Assembly (NCBI GenBank): GCA_964450865.1
Contig: CAYVHB010000007.1
Span: forward strand, 1 to 64,000
DNA: 64,000 bases
DNA from: CAYVHB01 sp964450865
GTDB lineage: Bacteria; Bacillota; Clostridia; Saccharofermentanales; UBA5734
Direction of reading: 5' to 3'
The notes under the pieces are model-generated. The model was not told the origin of the DNA. It did no database searches and saw only the letters and a list, made by a program, of their open reading frames with translations. The position numbers were made by a program, and so were the translations under genes. This document shows positions 8,619 through 17,446 of the stretch, in pieces; positions within the stretch are counted from its first letter, which is position 1; every line of letters starts with the position of its first letter.

Positions 8619-9755
8619 ATGCGCAAACAATTCGAGCACCCAGACCAGCACCCTGCACTGGATGCAGACCCGATATGGTCAAAAAGGCCGGCACCGGGTA
8701 TGAACCAGGCGCCATCAGCCAGCCAGTCGCCGGCAGTTCCGGCGCGATCCATCAGCCAGTCACCATCAGCCCAGGCGCCATCAGCCCCATCCTTCTGGGC
8801 CGGAATGAAAAAAGATCCTGCCGGCAGTCGTCGCGCGATGGCCGGCCCGGATCCTGCGGGCAGCCCGAAGCGGCGCACCAGGCCCATTATCTGGCGACAC
8901 GAAGAGAAATATCTGCTGAGTGAAGACGCATTTTTGGCCCTGTATTATCAGCTTCGACCGGTCCTGACCCCCGATGATCACGCCAGCCAGCCAGATGATC
9001 CCTGGCACAGACCGGACTCAATCCAGTTTGCACAGCCGGGCGAGACCTGGCACAACCAGCACAACCGGCCTGGCACCGGTGATTACACAGCCGAGTCCAG
9101 CCAGTCCAGCCGAAATGACCAGAGTGCCCGGTCCGCCCTGCTGCTGCCAGATTTTCCGTCTTACCATGTACGCAGCCTGTACTGGGATACCTATGAGCAG
9201 CACGGTCTTTTCGAGAAACTGGCCGGGATCAGCCAGCGGCACAAATACCGGATCCGGATCTACAATTATGGCGACCAGGTCATTCATCTGGAGAAAAAGA
9301 TGAAGCAGGGCGACCGGGTGCGCAAATTATCCGCGAATATGAACCGTGACCAGGTGGATCGCCTGCTGGCCGGCGACTATACGGCATTGCTGGAAATTCC
9401 CGGACTGGGCGAGGAAATGTATGCGGATATCCGCACCCGGCTGCTGGCCCCGCGGGTGCTGGTGGACTACTTGCGAATCCCGCTGATCTGGGAACCGGCT
9501 AATGTCCGGATCACCTTTGACCGGCATCTGGCGACCGGCATTTACCGGACCGACCTTTTTGATCCGTCGGCCGGCCTGATGCCCCTGCTGCCGGGCGGCC
9601 AGACCATACTGGAGGTCAAATACGACCGTTTCATGCCTGACTTTATCCGGGACCTGCTGCCCTTGCACGGCGCCAGCCTCCTGGCCGTCAGCAAATATGT
9701 GCTTTGCACCAGCGCCAGCCGGCTGGAAAGCTGGGAAGATCAGCAGGAACTGTAA
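8619..9755 (+). CDS. VTC-domain (polyphosphate polymerase-like) protein
   Basis: A 378-residue protein whose second half is a VTC tunnel domain. It has H-E-E-K-Y near residue 93, R-S-L-Y-W-D-T near 185, K-Y-R-I-R-I-Y near 209, H-L-E-K-K near 222, and E-V-K-Y-D near the end; these charged residues line the tunnel in VTC and CYTH enzymes. The first 85 residues are Pro/Ser/Gln-rich, and a second low-complexity insert lies near 120-175. Eukaryotic VTC4 makes polyphosphate, whereas the bacterial CotH-linked forms are uncharacterised. AGGAG and GAGGG precede the ATG. The gene lies 72 bases after CotH. Confidence 0.85.
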   Translation: MRKQFEHPDQHPALDADPIWSKRPAPGMNQAPSASQSPAVPARSISQSPSAQAPSAPSFWAGMKKDPAGSRRAMAGPDPAGSPKRRTRPIIWRHEEKYLLSEDAFLALYYQLRPVLTPDDHASQPDDPWHRPDSIQFAQPGETWHNQHNRPGTGDYTAESSQSSRNDQSARSALLLPDFPSYHVRSLYWDTYEQHGLFEKLAGISQRHKYRIRIYNYGDQVIHLEKKMKQGDRVRKLSANMNRDQVDRLLAGDYTALLEIPGLGEEMYADIRTRLLAPRVLVDYLRIPLIWEPANVRITFDRHLATGIYRTDLFDPSAGLMPLLPGGQTILEVKYDRFMPDFIRDLLPLHGASLLAVSKYVLCTSASRLESWEDQQEL

Positions 9756-9911
9756 AGCCCGGTACGCATCCGTCACCTGATCCAGGTCCTGCCCGGGTCC
9801 GCCACCCGATCCGGGCCTGGCCAGATGCTCAGTCCAGGACTCCATCATCCGCTTGATGTCAACGCCAAACTCCATATAATGAGAATAATGAGTCGCGAAA
9901 GGATATGCCCC

Positions 9912-10565
9912 ATGAATGAATTACTGCAGAATTTTCTAGCCACCAACATCAATCAGGCCCTGACCCTGGAGCGCATCGTCCAGACCTTTGCCGTAACCTT
10001 GCTGATGGGTCTGCTGATTCTTTTCATTTATCGGCTGACCTACCGCGGTGTGCTGTTTAACAAGACCTTCGGGACAGCCCTGGTCATGGTGGCGATGGTT
10101 ACCACCCTGATCATCATGCCGATCAGCTCCAACATTGTCCTGTCGCTGGGCATGGTCGGTGCCTTGTCCATTGTGCGTTTCCGGACCGCCCTGAAAGATC
10201 CGCTCGATATCGTCTACATGTTCTGGGCGATCGCCCTCGGCCTGACCTCCGGTGCTGGTTTCTTTGCCCTCGCCATCATCGGCAGCATCGTCCTGGCCCT
10301 GATCATGTTCTTCCTGACAACTGTACAAAGCCTGAGCCGGCGCCGCTCCTACCTGCTGATCGTCCGGACCAATAACGAATTTCAGGGTAACTTGCACCAG
10401 TACGTCCCGGCCTACCGCCTCAAGAGCAAGACTGTAACGGCCCAGGGCGTCGAGCTGGTCCTTGAGCTGGCCCTGCCCAATCAGGATACGCGCTTTGTTG
10501 ATACACTCCAGCAACTGCCCGGAATTGTCTCGGCCTCCCTCGTCCGCTACAGCAGCGACTTCTGA
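9912..10565 (+). CDS. DUF4956 membrane protein
   Basis: A 217-residue protein with four hydrophobic helices in the first 140 residues, containing the hallmark G-A-L-S-I-V-R-F-R-T-A-L-K-D-P of DUF4956. A soluble C-terminal ferredoxin-like region follows. AAAGGA sits eight bases before the ATG at 9912; an earlier in-frame ATG at 9825 lacks a ribosome site. DUF4956 proteins recur beside VTC and CotH genes and may form the membrane part of the same machine, but the function is unknown. Confidence 0.85.
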   Translation: MNELLQNFLATNINQALTLERIVQTFAVTLLMGLLILFIYRLTYRGVLFNKTFGTALVMVAMVTTLIIMPISSNIVLSLGMVGALSIVRFRTALKDPLDIVYMFWAIALGLTSGAGFFALAIIGSIVLALIMFFLTTVQSLSRRRSYLLIVRTNNEFQGNLHQYVPAYRLKSKTVTAQGVELVLELALPNQDTRFVDTLQQLPGIVSASLVRYSSDF

Positions 10566-10639
10566 CCCGTTGTCAATCTGTCGCCCGGCGCCACCTGGCA
10601 TCTGCCTGGGTCCTTGTTTGCTCATTTTCTCATCGTCCG

Positions 10640-10734
10640 TGGTATAATCAGAAGTGAGGGCGTTTAGCGCGCCATTCACACGGACATCCGCGCTTGCTGG
10701 CGGCATCAGCCATCTTTGTGACACCGGCAAGCGC
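10640..10734 (+). promoter_or_regulatory. Extended -10 promoter and 5' UTR hairpin of the Ser/Thr-rich lipoprotein
   Basis: TGGTATAAT at 10640-10648 is a good extended -10 element, with no strong -35. Downstream, GCGCTTGC (10690-10697) and GCAAGCGC (10727-10734) form a perfect 8-bp stem in the presumed 125-base leader. The stem has no U tract, so it is more likely a leader structure than a terminator. Confidence 0.45.
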
Positions 10735-10773
10735 AATGATTGAGCGGCAATCGGTTTCAAGAGGTGAGAATCT

Positions 10774-11529
10774 ATGAAACAGCGATCTGTCCCGACCACA
10801 TGCCAGTCTTTCATGTGCCTTCGTCCAGTCGTGATTGTTGTCCTGCTCCTGGCCCTGGTTATTGCAGCAAGCGGCTGCCAGATGATCGCCGGACTGCTTG
10901 GTTTTTCAACCAAGACCACAACCCTGCCATCAGCAACCAGCCAATCATCGCAATCGTTGCAATCATCACAATCGTCGCAGTCATCGCAGTCAACCCAGAC
11001 TTCGCAGCCGTCCCAATCCTCCCAGATGACCCTGCCTCCCGAGACTTCCCAGACTGCTCCGTCCACGACGACAAAGACCACCACGGCGACCACCACGACA
11101 AAGACCACGACAAAGACCACGACAACCGCCGGTGAATCAGGTCAATACCTCGGCTTTGTCAGAGGAACCAAGGCAGCCACCAGCAATAATGGCGGAACGA
11201 TCATTATCGATTACGTGGAAATGTATACAGGTGATGAAGCGATTGAAAAAGCGCTTGAGGATGATTCCGACGTTGTTGAGACGGACGAGCATGGCAAAAA
11301 GTATATTCCCAACGACTATTACATTCGCAACAATAATCCCCGTCTGCGGGTCTATGATCTGACCAGGAACTGCAAAATCCAGATGGTTAATATGGACGGT
11401 GCCAGTGACCATTTGACGACAGTGACTTTCAAGAAATTCGTATCCATGAATGAAGATTATCAGCGTCTGATGCACATTACCCTTAAAAATGGCATGATTA
11501 CGGCGATGAAAGAACAGTATCTGCCTTGA
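10774..11529 (+). CDS. Lipoprotein with Ser/Gln/Thr/Lys-rich stalk and unknown C-terminal domain
   Basis: A 251-residue lipoprotein with a signal peptide ending A-A-S-G-C, lipidated at about Cys35. Residues 45-124 are a low-complexity stalk, first repeated Q-S-S units encoded by near-perfect 9-bp repeats, then T-T-K-T-T units. A stalk of this kind typically spans the cell wall. The C-terminal 125 residues form a globular domain opening with Y-L-G-F-V-R-G, which I do not recognise. The gene follows DUF4956 by about 200 bases and has its own promoter. A role in the CotH surface module is inference from position. Confidence 0.75.
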   Translation: MKQRSVPTTCQSFMCLRPVVIVVLLLALVIAASGCQMIAGLLGFSTKTTTLPSATSQSSQSLQSSQSSQSSQSTQTSQPSQSSQMTLPPETSQTAPSTTTKTTTATTTTKTTTKTTTTAGESGQYLGFVRGTKAATSNNGGTIIIDYVEMYTGDEAIEKALEDDSDVVETDEHGKKYIPNDYYIRNNNPRLRVYDLTRNCKIQMVNMDGASDHLTTVTFKKFVSMNEDYQRLMHITLKNGMITAMKEQYLP

Positions 11530-11626
11530 CAACGTTGACCGGCTCCCAACCTGGCTATGATCCGGCTCAACCGGGACCCAGTCAGGTTTGATGTCTGAAT
11601 TTCCCGGTTAAAGCAAGCATACGATC

Positions 11627-11676
11627 AAAACCCCCGGCTGCAGCCCAGTCAAAAGTGTGCACCGGGGGTTTTTTAT
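11627..11676 (+). terminator. Intrinsic terminator
   Basis: AAAACCCCCGG (11627-11637) pairs with CCGGGGGTTTT (11662-11672), followed by more T. It ends the CotH-module lipoprotein transcript and may also act on the convergent GH3 gene. Confidence 0.8.
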
Positions 11677-11785
11677 GCCTGCATGCTGGCAGGCCAGGTC
11701 TTCGAATCCGATGTTTAGTCGATCCGGTGTTTAGTCGAAAGCAACACCATTCAAGATCATTCCATATCAAGATCATTCCATCGTG

Positions 11786-13507
11786 CTACAGCCTGGCTTG
11801 CCATTTGTCCGCCCAAACCAGATCATTATAGCGGCCCTTGAATGCCGAGATGCCCATGATCTTGTCCAATACCTGCCTGATATTGTCCGGATTGCTGTGG
11901 TAAGCGTTGATGTAGCATTTCACCATGGTGGCGTCATGGAGATGGGTGGTATAGTTCAGGGAAACGAACACAGTAGGAACTTCCCAGACATACCATGGGC
12001 AGTCGCTGCTCAAAGCGGTCTTCCACCGGATCCTGTAGTTGTTTTCAGCTCCGTAACCCACAACATTTGCGAAGATCAGGGCTGCGTCAACTTCTTCTCT
12101 GTATTTGCGCATGTAACCTTTTTCACGGGTTGTGCCATCGTTGACGGTGACTTCGAAGCCGCGGCTCTTCAGCTCTTCAACGATGTTTTCCAGGGCTTTG
12201 TTGGCAGCGTAGATGCCACCCACTTCACCTTCCAGATAGTAGACGCGGATTTTCTTATGGGTTTCGGGGCGGATGGGCAACTGATTCAAGGTGTTCTTCA
12301 CCAGGGTGATGCCCTTGTCTGCTGCATCAGCGCGCATCTTCAAGTGCTCTTCACAACCGATGACCTTCAAGTCTTCCGGCTTCTTGAGCAGTGTGCCTTC
12401 GGCCTGCTTTTTGTGCAGGTTGAGCTTGGCCTTCAAACCCAGGATCCTTCTCAAGGCATCTGTCATTCTCTCTTCACAGATGACGCCATTCTTATAACCC
12501 TTGAGCATGTAGCCGAAATCTTCATCCAGCTTGTTGAAGAACAGGAACACATCACAGCCAGCGGCGATGGTTTTAGGCACATAATCCTCACGTCTCATGG
12601 CTGAGGATAGGCCCAGCATGTGGCTGGCATCTGTGATGACCATCCCATTGAAGCCCAGCTTGTCTTTGAGAAGATCCTGGATCAGTTCCTCTGCAAGGGT
12701 TGCGGGCATGATGTCCCGGTCGCTCAATGCGGGGTTGAGTTTTTTCTGATAATGAGGGAGGGCGATATGTCCGGCCATGATCATTTCCACGCCATTGTCG
12801 ATGTGGTTTTTATAAACCTTGCCGAAGGAGGCATCCCATTCTTCCGGGCTCAGCTCATTGACGCCAAGGACCAGATGCTGGTCGCGCTCTTCGGTGCCAT
12901 CACCCGGCCAGTGCTTGATGCAGGTGATCATGTCGGGGACCGTCCGGTAACCTTCGATGAATGCATGGGTGTATTGGTTGACGGTGTCGGCGTTTGTGCC
13001 ATATGCGCGGGTGTTGACGATGGTGTTCCTCCAGTTGAAGAGAATATCCACGCAGGGGTCGAAATTCACATTGACGCCGAGGGCACTGGCTTCACGAGCC
13101 GAAACAAGCCCTGCATGGTAAGCGGCGGAGGTATCCCCGACCGCTTCAGCCTGGGCGCCGGATGCGATATAGGTTCCATCGGAGCACGCGCCGTTTCCGC
13201 CGGAATCACAATTCGCAGCTATGAGGAGGGGGATTTTGGAATAGGTCTGAAGTTCATTCAACAGCCCTTGCACGGCTTCAGCTTGGCCACCGTGATAGCG
13301 GGCAATACCCAGGTGGTATTTTTCAATGATCTCCTTGTTGGAAAGGTCATTGCCGCTGAAGACATCCTTCCCGAAAACGAACAAATTGGTGAACAATTGA
13401 CCGCATTTTTCCTCATCAGTCATGCCCCTGATGGTATCCTCGACCCATTTGATCTGGTCATCGGACAGGTAATAGGGCTTGGCACGAAGATCGACTATCC
13501 TTCCCAT
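11786..13507 (-). CDS. Glycoside hydrolase family 3, NagZ-like
   Basis: A 573-residue GH3 enzyme without a signal peptide, so probably cytoplasmic. The catalytic nucleophile is Asp293 in V-I-T-D-A-S. The loop K-H-W-P-G-D-G-T-E-E-R-D-Q-H (about 198-211) aligns with the NagZ loop K-H-F-P-G-H-G-x4-D-S-H, keeping the Asp-His acid/base dyad but replacing the first His with Asp. A second alpha/beta domain follows the barrel, as in two-domain beta-N-acetylglucosaminidases. Peptidoglycan-fragment or chitooligosaccharide hydrolysis is likely. I start at ATG 13507, which has GGGAG upstream; the frame extends 17 codons further. Confidence 0.87.
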   Translation of the reverse strand: MGRIVDLRAKPYYLSDDQIKWVEDTIRGMTDEEKCGQLFTNLFVFGKDVFSGNDLSNKEIIEKYHLGIARYHGGQAEAVQGLLNELQTYSKIPLLIAANCDSGGNGACSDGTYIASGAQAEAVGDTSAAYHAGLVSAREASALGVNVNFDPCVDILFNWRNTIVNTRAYGTNADTVNQYTHAFIEGYRTVPDMITCIKHWPGDGTEERDQHLVLGVNELSPEEWDASFGKVYKNHIDNGVEMIMAGHIALPHYQKKLNPALSDRDIMPATLAEELIQDLLKDKLGFNGMVITDASHMLGLSSAMRREDYVPKTIAAGCDVFLFFNKLDEDFGYMLKGYKNGVICEERMTDALRRILGLKAKLNLHKKQAEGTLLKKPEDLKVIGCEEHLKMRADAADKGITLVKNTLNQLPIRPETHKKIRVYYLEGEVGGIYAANKALENIVEELKSRGFEVTVNDGTTREKGYMRKYREEVDAALIFANVVGYGAENNYRIRWKTALSSDCPWYVWEVPTVFVSLNYTTHLHDATMVKCYINAYHSNPDNIRQVLDKIMGISAFKGRYNDLVWADKWQARL

Positions 13508-13681
13508 GTGAAAGATCTCCCTATATATATTTGAACTGACTCCCCCAAAAGTGGACAATCATTATTTTATCATAATCAGCGCCGGTCCAGCCAGTAGACG
13601 CTGTGCCTTTTTCGCCTGAACGTCCCGGTATGCGCCACCACCCTGGCCTATGCCGGAATTTTCTCGCCAATTAAAAAAAGC

Positions 13682-13720
13682 TTGCGCCATTTGTACTATT
13701 TGTTATAATACACTTATAAC
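13682..13720 (+). promoter_or_regulatory. Promoter with perfect palindromic operator (GntR gene)
   Basis: TTGCGC (13682-13687) and TATAAT (13704-13709), 16 bases apart, form a promoter. The perfect inverted repeat GTTATAA-TACAC-TTATAAC (13702-13720) covers the -10 box. YtrA-type GntR repressors autoregulate through such palindromes, so this is the likely binding site of the regulator encoded 20 bases downstream. Confidence 0.72.
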
Positions 13721-13739
13721 GAATCCAAGGAGGCGTGCC

Positions 13740-14171
13740 ATGATCATACTCGATCTGCAAAGCCGGGTACCCATCTTTGAGCAAATCAAGACGGGCATCA
13801 CGCGGTTGATCTATCTGGGCGTTCTGGCTGGTGACGAACAATTGCCGACCGTCCGGGCGCTGGCCGAACAGCTGGCCGTCAATCCCAACACCGTGCAAAA
13901 AGCCTACCAGCAACTGGAGGCAGCCGGCCTGATCTACCCCATCATCGGCCGCGGCAACTTCGTCAAACCTGGCCTGACCAGCCAGCTGGCCAAGCATGTC
14001 AAGATCCAGGCTGAACTGCGCCAGCTGGCCGGCCAGGCTTGTGCCGCCGGGCTACCGGAGAGCCTGGCCCTGCTGGCAGTCCGCGAAGCCTACCAGGATC
14101 CCACCGATCACCAGCCCGTTGCATCTGCACCCAGTGACCAGCAGCCAATAAGAGGTGACCATCATGATTAG
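13740..14171 (+). CDS. GntR-family regulator, YtrA subfamily
   Basis: A 143-residue regulator with an N-terminal winged helix: P-I-F-E-Q-I then L-P-T-V-R-A-L-A near residue 39 and N-P-N-T-V-Q-K-A-Y near 53. It has only a short helical C-terminal tail, which defines the YtrA subfamily. AAGGAGG precedes the ATG; an upstream in-frame ATG at 13650 would lie across the promoter. YtrA proteins repress the ABC transporter operon they head, often responding to cell-wall-active compounds. The stop overlaps the ABC ATPase start by 8 bases. The last 25 residues are Gln/Pro/Asp-rich. Confidence 0.9.
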   Translation: MIILDLQSRVPIFEQIKTGITRLIYLGVLAGDEQLPTVRALAEQLAVNPNTVQKAYQQLEAAGLIYPIIGRGNFVKPGLTSQLAKHVKIQAELRQLAGQACAAGLPESLALLAVREAYQDPTDHQPVASAPSDQQPIRGDHHD

Positions 14172-15063
14172 AGCATCCCGCATCACCAAGGCCTTTGGCC
14201 CGATTACTGCCCTCAACAACATGAGCTGCCAGATCCAGTCCGGCTCGATTTTCGGCCTGGTCGGTTCCAATGGCGCCGGCAAATCAACGTTCCTGCGCCT
14301 GGTATCCGGTGTTTATAAGCCGGACGAGGGCCAATTACTGGTCAATGACCAGCCTGTCCTTGAGAATCCCGCCGTCAAGCAACGGATCTTTTTCGTGGCC
14401 GACCAGCCTTACTTCCAGCATCAGGCTACTATCGGCGAAATGGCCCGCTTTTACCAGGCGTTTTATCCACGGTTCTCCCGCGATCGTCTGACCCATCTGG
14501 AGAAAATATTCCCGGTCGATACCCGGCGGCGCATGGGCCAGATGTCAAAGGGCATGCAGCGCCAGGTTATCCTGATGCTGGCCCTGGCCTGCCAGCCGGA
14601 CTACCTGCTGCTTGATGAAGCCTTCGACGGACTCGATCCGGTGGTGCGCCAGCTGGTCAAGCGCTTGCTGGCTGACGCGGTCGCCGGCGACGGTCTGTCC
14701 GTGATCATTGCCTCCCATAACCTGCGCGAGCTCGAAGATATTTGCGATCATGTCGGCCTGCTGCACCAGGGGGGTGTCGTCCTGGAACAGGACCTTGATT
14801 CGCTGAAGCTCGGGATCCACAAGATCCAGGTGGTTTTCCCGGCGCCGACCAGCCAAAGCGATTTCCCGCAACTGGATATTCTCAAATATAAAATGCGTGG
14901 TTCCATGGCGGAGCTGGTGGTCCGCGGTCAGCGCGAGGCCATCTGGGCCCAGTTACAGGCCCGTCAGCCGGTTTTCATCGAGCTCTTGCCCCTGACCCTT
15001 GAGGAAGTCTTCATTCAAGTTCTGGAGGTAGCTGGTTATGACATCAACACATTCCTCACCTGA
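14164..15063 (+). CDS. ABC transporter ATP-binding protein
   Basis: A 299-residue ATPase with Walker A G-S-N-G-A-G-K-S-T, a degenerate signature M-S-K-G-M-Q-R-Q, Walker B Y-L-L-L-D-E-A-F-D-G-L-D and an H-loop S-H-N. The C-terminal 80 residues are an accessory domain typical of YtrB/BcrA-type exporters. The ATG at 14164 follows AGAGGTG, and its start overlaps the regulator. It overlaps the permease gene by 26 bases. Together they form a drug- or envelope-stress exporter of unknown substrate. Confidence 0.92.
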   Translation: MIRASRITKAFGPITALNNMSCQIQSGSIFGLVGSNGAGKSTFLRLVSGVYKPDEGQLLVNDQPVLENPAVKQRIFFVADQPYFQHQATIGEMARFYQAFYPRFSRDRLTHLEKIFPVDTRRRMGQMSKGMQRQVILMLALACQPDYLLLDEAFDGLDPVVRQLVKRLLADAVAGDGLSVIIASHNLRELEDICDHVGLLHQGGVVLEQDLDSLKLGIHKIQVVFPAPTSQSDFPQLDILKYKMRGSMAELVVRGQREAIWAQLQARQPVFIELLPLTLEEVFIQVLEVAGYDINTFLT

Positions 15064-17347
15064 GCAAAATCCAAAAGATCCGGCCAGCCAGTCCCGCTCT
15101 GACTGGCGCAGCCTGCTGGCCATGCTGGGCCTCAGCCTGAGCAAAAATAAAGTCGTCGCCATTACAACGCTGATCCTGATGCTGGTCACCTTGCCCCTGA
15201 TCTTGCTGCTGATGCAAGGCCCAGCCGGATCTGACATAGATCTGGCCAATCAGCCCATCATGCTGACACAGTCTTTCCGTGGTCTCGTGACATTTTTGAC
15301 GACTCCCATTTCCATCGCCGGGCTGATCCTCAGTGCCGGCCTGCTGTTTGGCTTCCTGCATAGCCGCCCGGCCCTGGACGTCTACCATGCGCTGCCGGTC
15401 CGCCGGCCGGCCCTCTTTGCCGGCCGCTTCCTGGCTGGCTACCTGCTGATCGCCGGCCCCCAGCTGCTGACCTTCGCCACTGTTCTTGGCTTGCGTTTGC
15501 TGCCTGTCTTGAACCTGCTATCGATCGGCGAGGTCCTGACTATCGCCGGCCAGGTCGCCCTGATGTCCCTGGCTGTCTATACCACAACCGTGTTCGCCTT
15601 CGTCCTGACCGGCACCATCTTTGACGCCCTGTTCCTGATCTTCCTGCTCAATATCGCCTGGCCAGCCACCCTGGCCACCCTGGACTTTTTCATCAGCCAG
15701 GTCCTGCCGGGCTACACGATCAGCAATGAAGCCATGAATACGCTGAGCCGCTATCTGCTGCTGACCCCGGTCGGTCAGTTTTTTGCCGCAAGCTACCTGC
15801 CACTGAGCGGGCTGAAGGCACTCTGGTGGCTTGGCTTGTGCGTCATCCTGGGCGGCGCATCCTGGCTGATTTACCAGCGGCGTCCCAGTGAGCTGGCCGG
15901 CAAGCCATTCGCCTACCGCGCCCCGTTCATTGCCCTGCGTTTCCTGGCCAGTCTCGTGGTCGGCCTGTTCTTCGGTTACCTATTCCACCAGTTCCAGGCT
16001 GGCCTGTTATCCTATACCGGCGGCCTGCTGGTCGGCGCCTTCACCACCCATCTGGTGATCGAGGTCATCCTGTCCCGTGGTTTTACGGGTCTGCGCCGCA
16101 GCCTGGTCAGTTTTGCCGCCTATCTGCTGATTTTCGCGATCGGCACAACGGTCGTGGCCACTGGCCTGTTCGGTTACGACTATCGGTTACCGGCCGAACA
16201 AGGGATCGTCGCCGCTGAAATCACCACCGATGAGCTTCTCCCCGTCTACCAGGCCAACAACACCATCGTCTACCCGGTGTTCAAGGATCCGGCCAATGTG
16301 GCAATCGTGCGCAGCATTCACGCCGCTTATGTCGACTGGCTGAAAAATAATGTCGCCAGGCCCTATTCGCTGACGAAAGGATCCCGCTTGCGGCAGCCAA
16401 CGCCCGGATATCCCATAAACGCGGCCGGAATGGAAGCCTCGGCAATCATCCAGCCAGAGCTGACTGTTGACGGCAAGCCCTCCGTTGCCGATATTCAGCC
16501 AGTCAGCCGCATGACATCATGCCGCATCGCCTACCGGCTGGCCTCCGGCCAGTGGCTGACCCGGACCTATGTCATCGACTTTGCCCAGGAACCTTTTGCC
16601 AGCCTGATCAGCCAATTGAAAAAATCACCGGAATACCTGTTGCAGCAATTTGTGGCCTTCTTCCAGCCCGCTGCGCAAATGCCAGCAATTTCCTTGCTGG
16701 AAAAAACCGGCCAGCCCCTGTTCAGCTTGAGCAATCCCCGTGACACAGCCAAAATCAGCCAGATCCAGCAGGCCCTGCGCCAGGACCTGATGCAGGGAGC
16801 AGCCCAGGCAACCAACAGCACCTATATCGGCAATCTGACCCTGGACCAGTCCGGGGCCAACATCTGGCTCTCGACAGCCTATAAGGCAACCATCGGTGTA
16901 CTCCAGGAATTGGGCCTGCTCAATAATCCGGAGGCAGTTGCCGAGCGCTATGAAACGATGTACATCGCGCGTCATCCGGCTGGCCTCGATACGGTTATGG
17001 AAATGCAAAAACTCAATGCGGATCTGAATGTCTCGGGGGCATTCAATGATTATTTCAAATATACCTACACGGCTAACTATTATCCGGCCGGCAACGCCAG
17101 CAGCCCTTATCTGAATAACACGGACGCTTTCATGCAAGTCAGCGATCCGGCCCAGATCAAGGTGCTCTATCAGGCTGGTGAAAAGACCTGGCCGGTCGCC
17201 GACACGGCCGCTACCAGCGGTTACCTGGTCCTGTTTGCGATGCGCGGCCAGGTCCAGGCGGACGGAACCATCAGCGGCTCTCTCCCCGCGCTCTATGTTC
17301 CGGTCTCCCAGATCCCGGCCGCCCTGCTGGCGCAGCTGCAGCCGTAG
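15038..17347 (+). CDS. ABC transporter permease, large
   Basis: A 769-residue membrane protein. Six or so hydrophobic helices occupy about residues 40-270, with a further pair to about residue 385. A large soluble region follows (about 390-769), probably outside the membrane. The sequence V-Y-H-A-L-P-V-R-R near residue 115 is typical of permeases of YtrA-controlled exporters. The extracellular domain is long for the family and may bind a ligand. The gene overlaps the ATPase gene by 26 bases and is followed by a strong terminator. Confidence 0.85.
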   Translation: MTSTHSSPEQNPKDPASQSRSDWRSLLAMLGLSLSKNKVVAITTLILMLVTLPLILLLMQGPAGSDIDLANQPIMLTQSFRGLVTFLTTPISIAGLILSAGLLFGFLHSRPALDVYHALPVRRPALFAGRFLAGYLLIAGPQLLTFATVLGLRLLPVLNLLSIGEVLTIAGQVALMSLAVYTTTVFAFVLTGTIFDALFLIFLLNIAWPATLATLDFFISQVLPGYTISNEAMNTLSRYLLLTPVGQFFAASYLPLSGLKALWWLGLCVILGGASWLIYQRRPSELAGKPFAYRAPFIALRFLASLVVGLFFGYLFHQFQAGLLSYTGGLLVGAFTTHLVIEVILSRGFTGLRRSLVSFAAYLLIFAIGTTVVATGLFGYDYRLPAEQGIVAAEITTDELLPVYQANNTIVYPVFKDPANVAIVRSIHAAYVDWLKNNVARPYSLTKGSRLRQPTPGYPINAAGMEASAIIQPELTVDGKPSVADIQPVSRMTSCRIAYRLASGQWLTRTYVIDFAQEPFASLISQLKKSPEYLLQQFVAFFQPAAQMPAISLLEKTGQPLFSLSNPRDTAKISQIQQALRQDLMQGAAQATNSTYIGNLTLDQSGANIWLSTAYKATIGVLQELGLLNNPEAVAERYETMYIARHPAGLDTVMEMQKLNADLNVSGAFNDYFKYTYTANYYPAGNASSPYLNNTDAFMQVSDPAQIKVLYQAGEKTWPVADTAATSGYLVLFAMRGQVQADGTISGSLPALYVPVSQIPAALLAQLQP

Positions 17348-17377
17348 AATTGCCAGGATAAAATGAAACTGATTGCC

Positions 17378-17412
17378 GGGCCATCCCTGTTTGATTCAGG
17401 GATGGCCCCTTT
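17378..17412 (+). terminator. Intrinsic terminator
   Basis: GGGCCATCCCTG (17378-17389) and CAGGGATGGCCC (17397-17408) form a perfect 12-bp stem with a 7-base loop, followed by CTTTC. It ends the ABC operon; the convergent YhaN gene may share it. Confidence 0.75.
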
Positions 17413-17446
17413 CAGGCCAGGCGCCCTTTCCTTGAGCGATCCATTT

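Noticed and set aside
9936..11120. A 394-codon minus-strand frame rich in Val and Asp.
   Set aside because: It mirrors the DUF4956 gene and the Ser/Thr repeat stalk. Its odd composition comes from reading the tandem repeats in reverse.
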